Below, in pieces: positions 7,421 to 16,783 of a DNA stretch of 59,526 bases (the stretch's first letter is position 1; the number at the start of each line of letters is the position of its first letter). Origin of the DNA: Lacticaseibacillus zeae DSM 20178 = KCTC 3804 (GTDB lineage: Bacteria > Bacillota > Bacilli > Lactobacillales > Lactobacillaceae); assembly GCF_000260435.1 (NCBI RefSeq), contig NZ_BACQ01000015.1:1-59526 (forward strand). The letters are read 5' to 3'. A program made the translations under genes and the position numbers. Below the pieces are notes generated by a model, which worked only from the letters and a program-made list of their open reading frames with translations, was not told the DNA's origin and did no database searches.

Positions 7421-8162
7421 CAGCCTCACCTCCTACGCGTTTCACAATGTCGCTAAATAATGGTAATTGGTCGGGGAAACTCGACCACATGTTCTCCGGG
7501 TGCCACTGGACCCCGAGAATCAAATCAGAATCTTTGCTTTCCACTGCTTCAACCACGCCATCAGGAGCCTGCGCGGTTACCTGCAAATCCGGCGCGACCG
7601 CTTTGACCGCTTGATGGTGGCGGGAATTCACATAGCTGCTCGTACCCATCAGTGACGCTAAGTGCGAACCGGGTGTAATCGCGACATGATGCGTTGGCCA
7701 TTGCCCCGGGGCGGCTTGTGAATGCCGAATTGTGGCTTTAGGATTTTGACTCGGTAAGTCTTGATAAAGTGTTCCGCCTAATGCCACATTTAAAATTTGA
7801 ATACCGCGACAAATGGCAAAAATCGGCTTTTTTGCTTCTAAAGTTGCCTTAATTAAGGCTATCTCGAATTGATCCTTTTGATAAGTCGCGCGCCCCATGG
7901 CTTGAATGGGTTCTTCATGGTAAAACGTCGGGTCAACGTCCGGCCCGCCTGGCAAAACCAATCCGTCGAAAACAGCCACATACTGTTGTGCGAGCGTTTC
8001 GGAAACAGCATCATCTTCCGGATAAGGCAAAATCAAAGGCGCACCGCCAACTTTCACAATGGCGTTTTTAATCATATTGGGCGCCATGTCTGCGTAATTG
8101 AGATTAATGACAGGCGAAGGCGCGACCATTGAATCACCTGTAAGTGCGATAATCGGTCGCAT
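7413..8162 (-). CDS. Class I glutamine amidotransferase-like peptidase C26 (PuuD family)
   Basis: This family hydrolyses gamma-glutamyl bonds, as PuuD does on gamma-glutamyl-GABA. The 249-residue protein has the nucleophile elbow FAICRGIQ (Cys about residue 119), an oxyanion PGGPDVDP segment (residues 72-79) and the catalytic His in GVQWHPE near residue 222. The start at 8162 follows AAGGAG. It is the first gene of a two-gene operon with the APC permease. The physiological substrate is inferred only from the family. Confidence 0.88.
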   Translation of the reverse strand: MRPIIALTGDSMVAPSPVINLNYADMAPNMIKNAIVKVGGAPLILPYPEDDAVSETLAQQYVAVFDGLVLPGGPDVDPTFYHEEPIQAMGRATYQKDQFEIALIKATLEAKKPIFAICRGIQILNVALGGTLYQDLPSQNPKATIRHSQAAPGQWPTHHVAITPGSHLASLMGTSSYVNSRHHQAVKAVAPDLQVTAQAPDGVVEAVESKDSDLILGVQWHPENMWSSFPDQLPLFSDIVKRVGGEADE

Positions 8163-8195
8163 TTTATCAGCTCCTTGTATTTTAGATATTCTTGT

Positions 8196-8223
8196 ATTTT
8201 AATCTTTATATAATTATTTTCAA
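8196..8223 (-). promoter_or_regulatory. Promoter of the C26 hydrolase–permease operon
   Basis: On the minus strand TTGAAA (8223-8218) and TAAAAT (8201-8196) are separated by 16 A+T-rich bases, 34 bases ahead of the start codon. The rest of the 300-base gap (8224-8373) shows no further gene. Confidence 0.55.
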
Positions 8224-8373
8224 CCAAGAATTTAATATGAGGCAGCAATTTCTTTTTGGACTGTGCCATTTAAAATAACATTTTTCCTTACACCGGTGGC
8301 ATTTTGGACCTTTAAGAACGTCCAAATACGCTTATTTCGAATCGACGTGATTTTCTTAAAAAGTGACGCAAAA

Positions 8374-8412
8374 AACGGATCGCCATCCGCAACTCAGGAA
8401 TGGCAATCCGTT
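8374..8412 (-). terminator. tex terminator
   Basis: AACGGAT (8374-8380) pairs with ATCCGTT (8406-8412), with GCCAT/ATGGC pairing inside. On the minus strand it is followed by six T. It lies 50 bases past the tex stop codon. Confidence 0.85.
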
Positions 8413-8462
8413 CATTTAACTTGTCTAATTTACAAATACTAATAACTGCCCATCATCATTGA

Positions 8463-10652
8463 TTATTTTTCAGGGCTGACCATCGATAACTGAATGCGCT
8501 CGCGAGCCAAGTCCACCGATTCGATCCAGACTTCAACAATATCACCAATCGCCACAACAGTTTTCGGATCGCGAACGAACCTGTGGGCCATTTTGGAGAC
8601 ATGGACCAAGCCGTCGTGTTTCACGCCAATGTCGACAAAGGCGCCAAAATCAACAACATTGCGCACGGTTCCCTCCAGCTTCATCCCCGGCTTCAGATCC
8701 GCCATGGTTAAAACATCCTTGCGCAAAAGCGGTGCTGCCATGTTGTCGCGCAAATCTCGACCCGGATTCTGCAAGCTGGCGACAATATCTTCGAGTGTTT
8801 CGGCACCAACGCCTTCATTAACGAATGGTGCTAGGTCAACGTTGCTGACTTTGGCGACCGCTTGTTGATCGCCAAGGTCTGCTTCGGATAACCCCGCCGC
8901 GGCCAGGATTTTTTTAGCGACAGGATAACTTTCCGGGTGAATGTCGGTGTTGTCCAGTGGCTGCTTGCCGCCGATGATACGCAGGAAACCGACTGACTGT
9001 TCAAACGATTTCGGTCCCAAACGTGGCACTTTCTTTAGCTCAGTGCGACTATTATACCGACCGTTTTCATCCCGGTAGTGCACAATATTGAGTGCGATTG
9101 TTTTTGATAAACCAGAAATACGGGTCAACAGTTGGTAGCTAGCGGTGTTCAGGTTCACACCAACTCGGTTAACTGCGCGTTCAACGACTGCATCTACTTC
9201 ATTAGCCAGCTCTTTACTCGGTAAATCATGTTGATACTGGCCAACGCCAATCGACTCCGGATCAATTTTCACCAGTTCGGCAAGTGGATCCTGAAGCCGG
9301 CGGGCAATGCTAATCGCACTACGCTGTTCAACCTGCAAATCAGGAAATTCGTCGCGCGCTTCCTGACTGGCAGAATAAACCGACGCCCCGGCTTCATTCA
9401 CGATCACATAGTAAATATCACGTTTAATCTGCTTGAGCGTCTCCGAAACAAACTGTTCGGATTCGCGGCTGGCCGTTCCATTACCAATGGCGATCATGGT
9501 TACCTGGTACTTTTCGAGTAACGCAATCAGCTCAGACGCGGCTGCCTCGCGCTTCTTTTCCGGCGCTGGTTTGTGCGGATAGATGACCGCTTTATCGAGA
9601 AACTTACCATTCTCATCTACCACCGCCAACTTACAACCGGTGCGGTAGGCGGGGTCAAAACCGAGAACAACCTTGCCCTTAATTGGTGCTTGCATCAGCA
9701 AATTGTACAAGTTCTGGCCGAATACTTTAATCGACTTTTCTTCAGCATCAACCGTTAACGTGCCGCGCACTTCCCGCTCAATGGCCAGTCCGACAAACCG
9801 CTTATAAGCATCCTGATAGGCGTCTTCAATGAATGCCGTTGCTTCGCTGTCAGGACGATTGTCGATGATTTTGAAATGAAAATACTGCATAACGGAAGCC
9901 GGATCAACTTGTACCTTGACCGTCAGAATCTTTTCTTTTTCGCCGCGGTTAATGGCCAGGGTTCGGGTCGGCGTCATCTTTTTGATGGTTTCTTCAAAAT
10001 CATAAAACTGCTGGTAAACGCCTTTTTCGTCTAGTTCCTTGCCTTTGGTTTTAACCGTGGTGCGAATGGTTCCGGTTCGCATCGTAAAATTGCGCACCCA
10101 GTTACGAATGGCGGCAATCTCGCTGAACGTTTCTGCCAGAATTTCGTGTGCTCCGTCCAAAACATCCTGCACTGATGCAAGCTCTTTGTCTGCGTCTACG
10201 TATTTCTGCGCTTCGTCATTCAAACTGCCAGCGGGAAAGGACAGCAACCAGCGCGCAAACGGTTCAAGTCCGCGCTCCTTGGCAATGCTTGCTTTGGTTT
10301 GCCGCTTCTGCTTGTAAGGTAAGTAAATATCCTCGACATCTTGAAGCTTCGTGCTGGCGTGAATCTGCTGTTCCAGTTCAGGCGTCAGCTTCCCTTGCTC
10401 GGCAATGCTTTTGATCACCGCTTCTTTGCGATCCTGTAAGGCCGTCACATGCTTGTATGCTTCCTCGATCGCCTGAATTTGCACTTCGTCGAGGCTGCCG
10501 GTTATTTCTTTTCGATAACGGGCAATAAACGGCACCGTATTGCCTTCTTGCATCAAATTCAAAACGGCGCTGATCTGATGATGGGTGATGTCGGTTAAAC
10601 CCTGTTGCATTAACTGGACAGTTTGTTCTTCAATCAATTTAACGTTCCTCAC
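8463..10652 (-). CDS. tex: Tex-family RNA-binding transcription accessory protein
   Basis: The 729-residue protein matches Tex over its full length. It has an N-terminal helical Tex domain (VPFIARYRKEITG near residue 40), a YqgF/RNase-H-like domain (VVLGFDPAYRTGCKLAVVD, about 330-450), helix-hairpin-helix repeats (LNTASYQLLTRISGL, about 495-560) and a C-terminal S1 RNA-binding domain (KLEGTVRNVVDFGAFVDIGV, about 655-725). Tex binds RNA and promotes transcript turnover and translation-linked functions. The start is uncertain: a GTG at 10652 fits the length, but a TTG at 10637 has the better-spaced AGG. It is transcribed alone and ends at the 8374 terminator. Confidence 0.93.
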   Translation of the reverse strand: MRNVKLIEEQTVQLMQQGLTDITHHQISAVLNLMQEGNTVPFIARYRKEITGSLDEVQIQAIEEAYKHVTALQDRKEAVIKSIAEQGKLTPELEQQIHASTKLQDVEDIYLPYKQKRQTKASIAKERGLEPFARWLLSFPAGSLNDEAQKYVDADKELASVQDVLDGAHEILAETFSEIAAIRNWVRNFTMRTGTIRTTVKTKGKELDEKGVYQQFYDFEETIKKMTPTRTLAINRGEKEKILTVKVQVDPASVMQYFHFKIIDNRPDSEATAFIEDAYQDAYKRFVGLAIEREVRGTLTVDAEEKSIKVFGQNLYNLLMQAPIKGKVVLGFDPAYRTGCKLAVVDENGKFLDKAVIYPHKPAPEKKREAAASELIALLEKYQVTMIAIGNGTASRESEQFVSETLKQIKRDIYYVIVNEAGASVYSASQEARDEFPDLQVEQRSAISIARRLQDPLAELVKIDPESIGVGQYQHDLPSKELANEVDAVVERAVNRVGVNLNTASYQLLTRISGLSKTIALNIVHYRDENGRYNSRTELKKVPRLGPKSFEQSVGFLRIIGGKQPLDNTDIHPESYPVAKKILAAAGLSEADLGDQQAVAKVSNVDLAPFVNEGVGAETLEDIVASLQNPGRDLRDNMAAPLLRKDVLTMADLKPGMKLEGTVRNVVDFGAFVDIGVKHDGLVHVSKMAHRFVRDPKTVVAIGDIVEVWIESVDLARERIQLSMVSPEK

Positions 10653-10755
10653 AATTTCTACTTGGCTTGTTGTTGACTCAATAAATACTATATTACCAAA
10701 ATTGCGGCTGCTTTTCTTTTAAGGATTCGTACTTTGACTGATTTTCGGCAAAAGA

Positions 10756-11268
10756 TCAGTACTTGGTCAAGTTGCTTTCCGTCCGCAACCACGCTTCATA
10801 TTGATCGACATACCACTGGTCAAATCCGCGACCGCTTTTGAGGTAAGAGTCCTTATTGGTTTTCATAATAAGCCCGATCAAGGCATTCTTCTCATCAGGT
10901 AACGGCGGTAATTTGGCACGGTCTTCTGTCAGGCTTTTGATAATCGATACTTTGGTTGGCCGTTGTAAACCGTAATCTGTGACCTTTGCTTCAGCATAGC
11001 CTTTTTTATACCGATGCACACGCGCATTGAATTGAATAATCTCGCCTTTGGTCAAAAGTCCCAATTCGGCAAACTGCTTCGTATAGTTAAGCCAAAGATG
11101 ATCCGTCACCTCTTGATCGCCAAGCATAACGTGTTCAAACAAGATAGTTGGCAAAAAGCGCGTATTGATTTTCCCGCGCATCGTTCGCTTCATCCCAATG
11201 CCGGCATAAGTTGCCTGAAACGTGAAGCGTTCGTCAGAGCCTAACTTTTTAAGTTTTTTTCTAGTCAT
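10756..11268 (-). CDS. Conserved hypothetical protein
   Basis: I do not recognise this 170-residue protein. It is lysine/arginine-rich, has no membrane segment or signal peptide, and contains YNYTKQFAEL-like and RGFDQWYVDQYEAWLR segments suggesting a soluble helical protein. I start at 11268 (MTRKKLKK), where GGGGAGG stands 6 bases upstream. An alternative start at 11355 adds 29 residues without such a site. It is monocistronic, lying between tex and the divergent DUF3841 gene. Confidence 0.55.
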   Translation of the reverse strand: MTRKKLKKLGSDERFTFQATYAGIGMKRTMRGKINTRFLPTILFEHVMLGDQEVTDHLWLNYTKQFAELGLLTKGEIIQFNARVHRYKKGYAEAKVTDYGLQRPTKVSIIKSLTEDRAKLPPLPDEKNALIGLIMKTNKDSYLKSGRGFDQWYVDQYEAWLRTESNLTKY

Positions 11269-11436
11269 TTGCGCCTCCCCAGTTTCAACTGACCATTGTT
11301 TGTCAGCTAGTGTGTTAATAATAGATTTTGCTAAAAGCGTCATTTCTGTTAACATAGCTAGCGAAAATTTTTAAATGGATAATGGAATATTAGCTACGAG
11401 GCGTTGGGCAAACTGCCCTAATTGTTGGAGGAAAAC

Positions 11437-11946
11437 ATGCTTATTCGAACGATGCAACGCCGCTCTTTTATCAAACAACCGGGTAACATGCTAACCACTC
11501 CGCGTTCCCGCGAGGTCTGGCATGAGCCCGATCTTAGCGATTTTCGGGAACCTTATGAATGGATGCGCCATCAGTTTGAACTTCGCCGAATGCCGCTAAA
11601 TCCTGATAATGCGTTGCTCTGGGGCTGGATTCATCCGCTTCACGAGGAGGACCAATATCGCGGCTTCAATGATCGGCGCGCTGCGTCAGTTCAGTTAATC
11701 GTTGATATTCCCGGCCAACTTGTTCTAGCGAGTGATTTTGATGCGTGGCATATCCCGCTAGGTCATAGCAATTTTTCCGACAATCTTTCTGGTAATGATC
11801 ATGACTGGGAGAAGTTATTCGATGAGCACTGGCTTTTAATGAACGGCTGGGAACCGCAAAATAAAAATGCTTACGTGCAGTGTGTTTTTCCATATATTAA
11901 GCGGGAATGGATTCGCAACATTAAGTATTTTCGCGGCATTTATTAA
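11437..11946 (+). CDS. DUF3841-family protein
   Basis: The 169-residue protein fits the DUF3841 pattern. Its core has PYEWMRHQFELR, then ALLWGWIHP, then a strand VQLIVDIPGQLVLASDFDAWHIPLG. The family has no established function. The start at 11437 follows TTGGAGG; upstream in-frame residues belong to the ribosome-binding site. It diverges from the preceding hypothetical gene and is followed by a perfect palindrome at 11970-11992. Confidence 0.7.
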   Translation: MLIRTMQRRSFIKQPGNMLTTPRSREVWHEPDLSDFREPYEWMRHQFELRRMPLNPDNALLWGWIHPLHEEDQYRGFNDRRAASVQLIVDIPGQLVLASDFDAWHIPLGHSNFSDNLSGNDHDWEKLFDEHWLLMNGWEPQNKNAYVQCVFPYIKREWIRNIKYFRGIY

Positions 11947-11969
11947 TAACAGTTTCAGATTTTGAAGCG

Positions 11970-11992
11970 TGAGGTGACACCGTGTCACCTCA
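11970..11992. repeat. Perfect 11-bp palindrome with one-base centre
   Basis: TGAGGTGACAC (11970-11980) is followed after one C by its exact complement GTGTCACCTCA (11982-11992). There is no T run, so it is a poor terminator. A one-base centre is more like a dimeric protein-binding site or a cruciform than an RNA hairpin. The remaining bases to 12112 show no gene. Confidence 0.5.
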
Positions 11993-12112
11993 TTTGCGAG
12001 ATAACTAAAAATGCCAGCACACTTGTAATAAGCACACTGACAAAACAATCACCGTTTCAGAAATCTTTCAAAGAACTAGAACCCTTACTTGGTAAATTTA
12101 AAGCAAGACTGA

Positions 12113-12766
12113 TCAGAGTTCCAGAGTATAGACATTTTCGGTTACAACTTTGTGAACATCTGTCAACTGTTTGATGTTTTCAGACTTACCGACATAATAT
12201 GTCTCCATGTCCTGACCGTATGCAATCTCGTGATCGTGTTCATCGTAAACAGCTACCTGCTTATCATTGGTGACACGGAAATGAGTCCATTCAGGTACAT
12301 GATTCTTGGAACTGTGACCATGAACAATTGATGCTTGATAACAAAGTCTTGCGCCAATTGCCTGGTACAACCCATTGGCCGCTTCATCATCAAGCGTATA
12401 AATTAACAAAACTCCACCACGCATCTTCAATCGTCCGCGCAATTGCTTCAGCAAGGCTTTAGCGATCCCAATATGTTGATAATCAGGGTGCACTGCAAGG
12501 GTATCAAGTGTGGTCAGGACTGTCCCTTCAGGAAGACCATAAGAGGCTGCTCTTGCTTGGCCTTGATCCAAAAAGATAGCCTCTGCAATACCAATAACTT
12601 GTTGATCCTTAATTGCGACAAGTGAAACACCTGTGTCATCCGAAATAGTTTCCTTTTCGGCGGTAATCTCGTCTTGAAACGAACTACGCATATATGCCAG
12701 TGCCCGACATCGCAACCAGCTTTCCAGCATTTCCGGTTGATAATTTTTAATTGTGTATGCGACCAT
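12113..12766 (-). CDS. GNAT-family N-acetyltransferase
   Basis: The 217-residue protein has a GNAT fold in its first 150 residues. The beta-4 strand TTLDTLAVHPDYQHIGIAKALLKQL contains the acetyl-CoA pyrophosphate loop (Q/R-x-x-G-x-A), followed by GVLLIYTLDDEAANGLYQAIGA. About 65 extra C-terminal residues follow with no known motif. The start at 12766 has GGGGAGG at 4-5 nt. The gene lies just downstream of jetD on the same strand, but the spacing (48 bases) and own ribosome-binding site do not prove co-transcription. Substrate unknown. Confidence 0.82.
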   Translation of the reverse strand: MVAYTIKNYQPEMLESWLRCRALAYMRSSFQDEITAEKETISDDTGVSLVAIKDQQVIGIAEAIFLDQGQARAASYGLPEGTVLTTLDTLAVHPDYQHIGIAKALLKQLRGRLKMRGGVLLIYTLDDEAANGLYQAIGARLCYQASIVHGHSSKNHVPEWTHFRVTNDKQVAVYDEHDHEIAYGQDMETYYVGKSENIKQLTDVHKVVTENVYTLEL

Positions 12767-12814
12767 CGTTCCTCCCCATTTTGTAAACATCTTCCATCAA
12801 TCAATCTCGGTACC

Positions 12815-13636
12815 TTACTTTCCCGCGTCAAGCCACTGACCAATCCGCTTTTCATAAATCCCCATCAACTGCTCTTGCTCAACAAACTTTCCAAATAGCC
12901 TGATCGTTGTCATCTCAGCCTGATAGACAGGCGTCACGACCTTTAGTTGCCTGGTGCGATGCGGATCTTTTCTCCCCATATCGGCCAGCCAGATGCGAAC
13001 ATCTTTAGGTGTCTGCAAAGCCGCCACGTCTTTTGCAGCGGTCTGTTTTAACAATCGCGCGAATTGATCGGCCATTTGAACGCCTTTGCTGTCGAGATCG
13101 CCTAGATACGCATAACGCATGCCGCGTTCTTCCAGATGCTGGATAAGCTGAACATAAACATCATTGAAGTCATTGCCGGATTGCAAAATTAATGGCCAAT
13201 CCGGATGCTCTTGATGCAGCAACGCAAAGACGCCATTGTTTTCAATTACCACCGCCTGCGTGTTTTTCAACGGAAAGTCGAGCATTGGTGTGAGTTGCCA
13301 AGGATTCAATGTCAGCGGCTGAGGCAGGTCGGTCGCAAAAATATTGGCCGAGGTAAACGCCATTCCGATGAGGCGCGCCGTCAGTTCATTGACTTGGCCG
13401 GACTGAAAGCAATGGGTCATGACCCAGCGATAATAGGCAAAAAGCGGCGGATCTTCGCGCGGATCGTTCAAGGTATGAGCGCTTAATCCCAGCGCGACTG
13501 CCTGATGTCCACGAGGCGGCAAGGCTTTCCCCCGCCCAATTTGATCAAACAACTGATCCAGTTGCGCGGCTTTTTCCGGTGCCACTTGGCCTGTCTGGCT
13601 TTCAAAAGCATTGCTGTAACGACTCACGCCTGTCAT
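12815..13636 (-). CDS. jetD: Wadjet nuclease subunit JetD (Toprim-like)
   Basis: JetD is the topoisomerase-VI-like nuclease of the Wadjet system, which cleaves plasmid DNA extruded by the JetABC SMC complex. The 273-residue protein has the Toprim pattern: catalytic Glu132 in AVVIENNG and the acidic pair Asp180/Asp182 in YLGDLDSKG. It is the last gene of jetABCD, 24 bases after jetC. The annotated ATG abuts AGGGGG with no spacing; a GTG at 13627 has a normal 9-nt spacing and may be the true start. The C-terminal segment (GMRYAYL onward) is full length. Confidence 0.85.
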   Translation of the reverse strand: MTGVSRYSNAFESQTGQVAPEKAAQLDQLFDQIGRGKALPPRGHQAVALGLSAHTLNDPREDPPLFAYYRWVMTHCFQSGQVNELTARLIGMAFTSANIFATDLPQPLTLNPWQLTPMLDFPLKNTQAVVIENNGVFALLHQEHPDWPLILQSGNDFNDVYVQLIQHLEERGMRYAYLGDLDSKGVQMADQFARLLKQTAAKDVAALQTPKDVRIWLADMGRKDPHRTRQLKVVTPVYQAEMTTIRLFGKFVEQEQLMGIYEKRIGQWLDAGK

Positions 13637-13660
13637 CCCCCTTTGCTTACCCGATACGTT

Positions 13661-16600
13661 TTAAACGTTATCCGTGTCCTTTTTCCAAATAAAGTTCTGC
13701 TGAACGCGATTCAAATGGAAGCGGCCGTCGCCTTGCTGCGGTGAGGCCATGACGTCCCACACAATGTTGTCAACGCCGTCTGCCAAAAGCTTGTTTTGCG
13801 CGCCACTTGGCATGGTGGCGATGAAGCTGAATCCGAAATTAACAATCGTTTTGGCAAAAGATTTAGCCGTTTCCGGATCGAGTTTATCGGCAAACTCGTC
13901 AAACATGACCAAATGCGGTGCATCGGCACGATTCGACCGTTGCAAAACCATTTTCGGCACCAGCAAGAGTGGCAATACCATCGCCTGCGCCTTTTCTGCG
14001 CCTGAACCGCCGGACTGGACAAATTTATCGTCAACGACTTCAAAATCGTTTTCGCCGCTTTGACGCCGTCGAATCAATACCTCAAAGTCAGACCATTCGC
14101 GCGTATCGAGCAACTCCCGCGCAGCAGCAAAGAACGCGTCATCGTCGTTTGAGACTTCGGTGTTGTTGGCAAGTTGATCGAGACGCTGTTTCACCAACGC
14201 TTCAAGATGTGGCCGCTGTTGGCGCTGCGGATCACAGGCTTCTTCGATGGCTTCAGGGGCGATCCCTTTGATCGGCGTCAACCGGACTTTCAGTTTGATG
14301 TGTTGATGGCCGGCACCAGCCGCAAGAATCTGGTTGTAAGTTGTGATGACGTTGTACTGCGCACTGATGGCAGCCGTTGCCGCCTGGACAAATGTCGTAT
14401 AAGCCATGTCATTGCCGCTTTGTTCTTCAGCTAAAGCTTTCTCCACCGCGGTATGATCATCATCTAAAAGTTTCAGTGCCTTGTTAACGTCAAACGCCAC
14501 CACAGTCAAACCATTATTGGCAACCGAACGCTGTTGGCGCATCGCACTTGCCTCGGCAGGAAAACCGCGATCGGCAAAAAGTGCGTCAAGTGCATTTTGA
14601 TCCTCACCATGACCGTCATGCCGGTGAATCAGGTTGCCAATCTGCGCGCTGATATCGCTATAACTGCTGCTGCGAATTTTGGCGCGATTGCTCGTGGCAA
14701 AGGCCAACAGCTCATCAATGGCAGTAAGGTGAACGTCCTCTGGAAAATACGGCCTCAACGTTTTAAGCTTTCCTGCAGCATCTGTCCCCTCTTTAGCTAA
14801 TTGCGCCGTGTCTGCTTTAATTGTACCAGTCAAAGTATTGATGACCCCTTGCCTAGTAGCAATTTCGGTTTCCACGCTTTGCAACTGTTGGGTTAACTTT
14901 CTTTGCTTGGTAACTGCCGCGCCCAAACGTTTTGGCAGTTCCGGATCAATTTTCAAAGCTGCCTGTTCAGCCTTGAGCCGCGCGATGGTTTGCGCCAATT
15001 CATCCGCGTCGAAGTCAGGATCAAAAAAGTCTAACCAAGTATCAAGGTTGCTCTGCTGCGCTTTTTGCTCGCTCTCGTTAGCAGTTAACAGCGACTGTAT
15101 GCGAAGCAAAGTCTGCACCAGCGGTTTGAGCTGTTTGCGCAGATCCTTTAACTGAGACAAAATTGTTGGATCTTTCAAAATCACAGTCAAATCCGGCTGC
15201 TTTTTCAGAATCGCCGACTGTTGGTCACGCAAAGGCTGATATTGCGTGTTCATTTGCGCCGCGCCTGCTTCATGAATGGTCCGGTTGTCTTCCTGCAAAC
15301 CATCATGAACCCGGCCGCTACCAAACCCCTGTACTCGCGTATCAATCGCGGTTCCCATTTTGGCTTGCATCTGCTTGGTAATACCCACGTCGGCGCTGAG
15401 GCGATTGATCGTCTCCTCTATCCCATCGTACTGAACTTTTGCCGCTGACACTTGATGGATGTAATGTCCGAGCTCTGCTTCAATATCCTGCCAGTCATCA
15501 GCCTGCATCACCTGAGAAAAATTGTTCAAGGTGCTGGTCAGGGCAAGTAATTTGACTCTGATCGGAGAAAGATTGGTTTGTGTGTGATCGGCTAGCTGTT
15601 GTTTAATCCGGTCATGTTTGATGGCCAAGGTTGCCAGCTGCTGCTGTAATGTTGCGACTTTTTGCTGTGTCTCGCGATAACGATCTAATTCAGCTTGGCT
15701 GGTTTTAATCTGTTGCTCATATTGCGCCCGGCGCTTAATCAGCTGATCCTGCTCGGCTTTTTCATTGCGCAACTGCTCAACCTGCTCCGTTATTTCCGCT
15801 ACCGCTTGCTTTAAATCAGCCAATTGTGCGGAATAAGCCTGTACTTCCTGCTGCGTATGGGTCAATTTTTCCTGGTTGGCAGCATTGCGGGCAAACCGTT
15901 GGCTATACGGCGTCAATAAAATTTCTTGGAGATGATTCAGGTTATGCCAAAAGATCCGCGACTTCATTTGCTTCAACCGCCGCTGGCCTTCGCTGATTCG
16001 TTTTAACAGTCCACGATAAGTATTCACCTGCCGCTGACTGTCGGCCACGCGGCGAATCACCATATCATCGATCCCTTCCTGGGCATCTTTTAACGCCGCA
16101 AGAATCGGCGCGAACTTTTCATTGCCGGACGTCAACGTTGGCGAGGCTAACAGGCGATAAGCATTTGCTAGACGGCCTAGTACTTTGCCGTCGCTGAAGC
16201 CATAAATCCGCGTTGCCGCAAATTCTCGATAATCTTCCGGCCGATCAAACACATGCAATTGGTCACCCATCGCGGCGTTCGCAGCTTTGAATTGGTTTTT
16301 ATCGAGACTTTTCCCTTCAGCATCCGTTGTCTGAAGCTCTAACGCATCAGTCGGGTTCGGCGCGATAACAATAAACCACCAGGTCGGCTTGCGCGGATCA
16401 TCTTGCACCCGCGTCGCCCCGAGGCCTAAGATAACCTGACGCTGATCCGAGCGCATCAAAACATAACTATAACCTGTCCGCACTTTCATGGCGCCCGGAC
16501 CCCAGCCAAGCAACATTGATTCAAAAGTCCGCGTATCCCGACTGCTATTGCGGACACTCGCACTCTGCGAAACTTTTTCCGTGTTCTTGGCCGGGTTAAA

Positions 16601-16783
16601 CGACGGCGTTGTAATGGCACCATCAATCAACATCGGAAAGAAACAGTTGGCAAGGGTTGTTTTGCCAACCGCATTTTCACCGATCAAAGTCAGATTGCCA
16701 TTTTCGGCTGCTTGCATGTCCAATTTGGCGTACTTATTAAAATTACGCAAATGATAACTGACTGGCACTAATTGTTGCGTCAA
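13661..16783 (-). CDS. jetC: Wadjet SMC-like ATPase JetC (MukB-like)
   Basis: JetC is the loop-extruding ATPase of the Wadjet anti-plasmid complex. The 1040-residue protein has the split SMC layout. The Walker A GENAVGKTT is at residues 35-43; long coiled coils rich in Q/L/E run through roughly 250-720. The C-terminal half carries the ABC signature SGGSGAEKAQ and Walker B HLVMFDEFADKLD at about 957-969. Translation starts at a TTG (16783) that overlaps the jetB stop as TTGA, preceded by GGGG. Tight overlap with jetB indicates coupled synthesis of complex subunits. Confidence 0.92.
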   Translation of the reverse strand: MTQQLVPVSYHLRNFNKYAKLDMQAAENGNLTLIGENAVGKTTLANCFFPMLIDGAITTPSFNPAKNTEKVSQSASVRNSSRDTRTFESMLLGWGPGAMKVRTGYSYVLMRSDQRQVILGLGATRVQDDPRKPTWWFIVIAPNPTDALELQTTDAEGKSLDKNQFKAANAAMGDQLHVFDRPEDYREFAATRIYGFSDGKVLGRLANAYRLLASPTLTSGNEKFAPILAALKDAQEGIDDMVIRRVADSQRQVNTYRGLLKRISEGQRRLKQMKSRIFWHNLNHLQEILLTPYSQRFARNAANQEKLTHTQQEVQAYSAQLADLKQAVAEITEQVEQLRNEKAEQDQLIKRRAQYEQQIKTSQAELDRYRETQQKVATLQQQLATLAIKHDRIKQQLADHTQTNLSPIRVKLLALTSTLNNFSQVMQADDWQDIEAELGHYIHQVSAAKVQYDGIEETINRLSADVGITKQMQAKMGTAIDTRVQGFGSGRVHDGLQEDNRTIHEAGAAQMNTQYQPLRDQQSAILKKQPDLTVILKDPTILSQLKDLRKQLKPLVQTLLRIQSLLTANESEQKAQQSNLDTWLDFFDPDFDADELAQTIARLKAEQAALKIDPELPKRLGAAVTKQRKLTQQLQSVETEIATRQGVINTLTGTIKADTAQLAKEGTDAAGKLKTLRPYFPEDVHLTAIDELLAFATSNRAKIRSSSYSDISAQIGNLIHRHDGHGEDQNALDALFADRGFPAEASAMRQQRSVANNGLTVVAFDVNKALKLLDDDHTAVEKALAEEQSGNDMAYTTFVQAATAAISAQYNVITTYNQILAAGAGHQHIKLKVRLTPIKGIAPEAIEEACDPQRQQRPHLEALVKQRLDQLANNTEVSNDDDAFFAAARELLDTREWSDFEVLIRRRQSGENDFEVVDDKFVQSGGSGAEKAQAMVLPLLLVPKMVLQRSNRADAPHLVMFDEFADKLDPETAKSFAKTIVNFGFSFIATMPSGAQNKLLADGVDNIVWDVMASPQQGDGRFHLNRVQQNFIWKKDTDNV

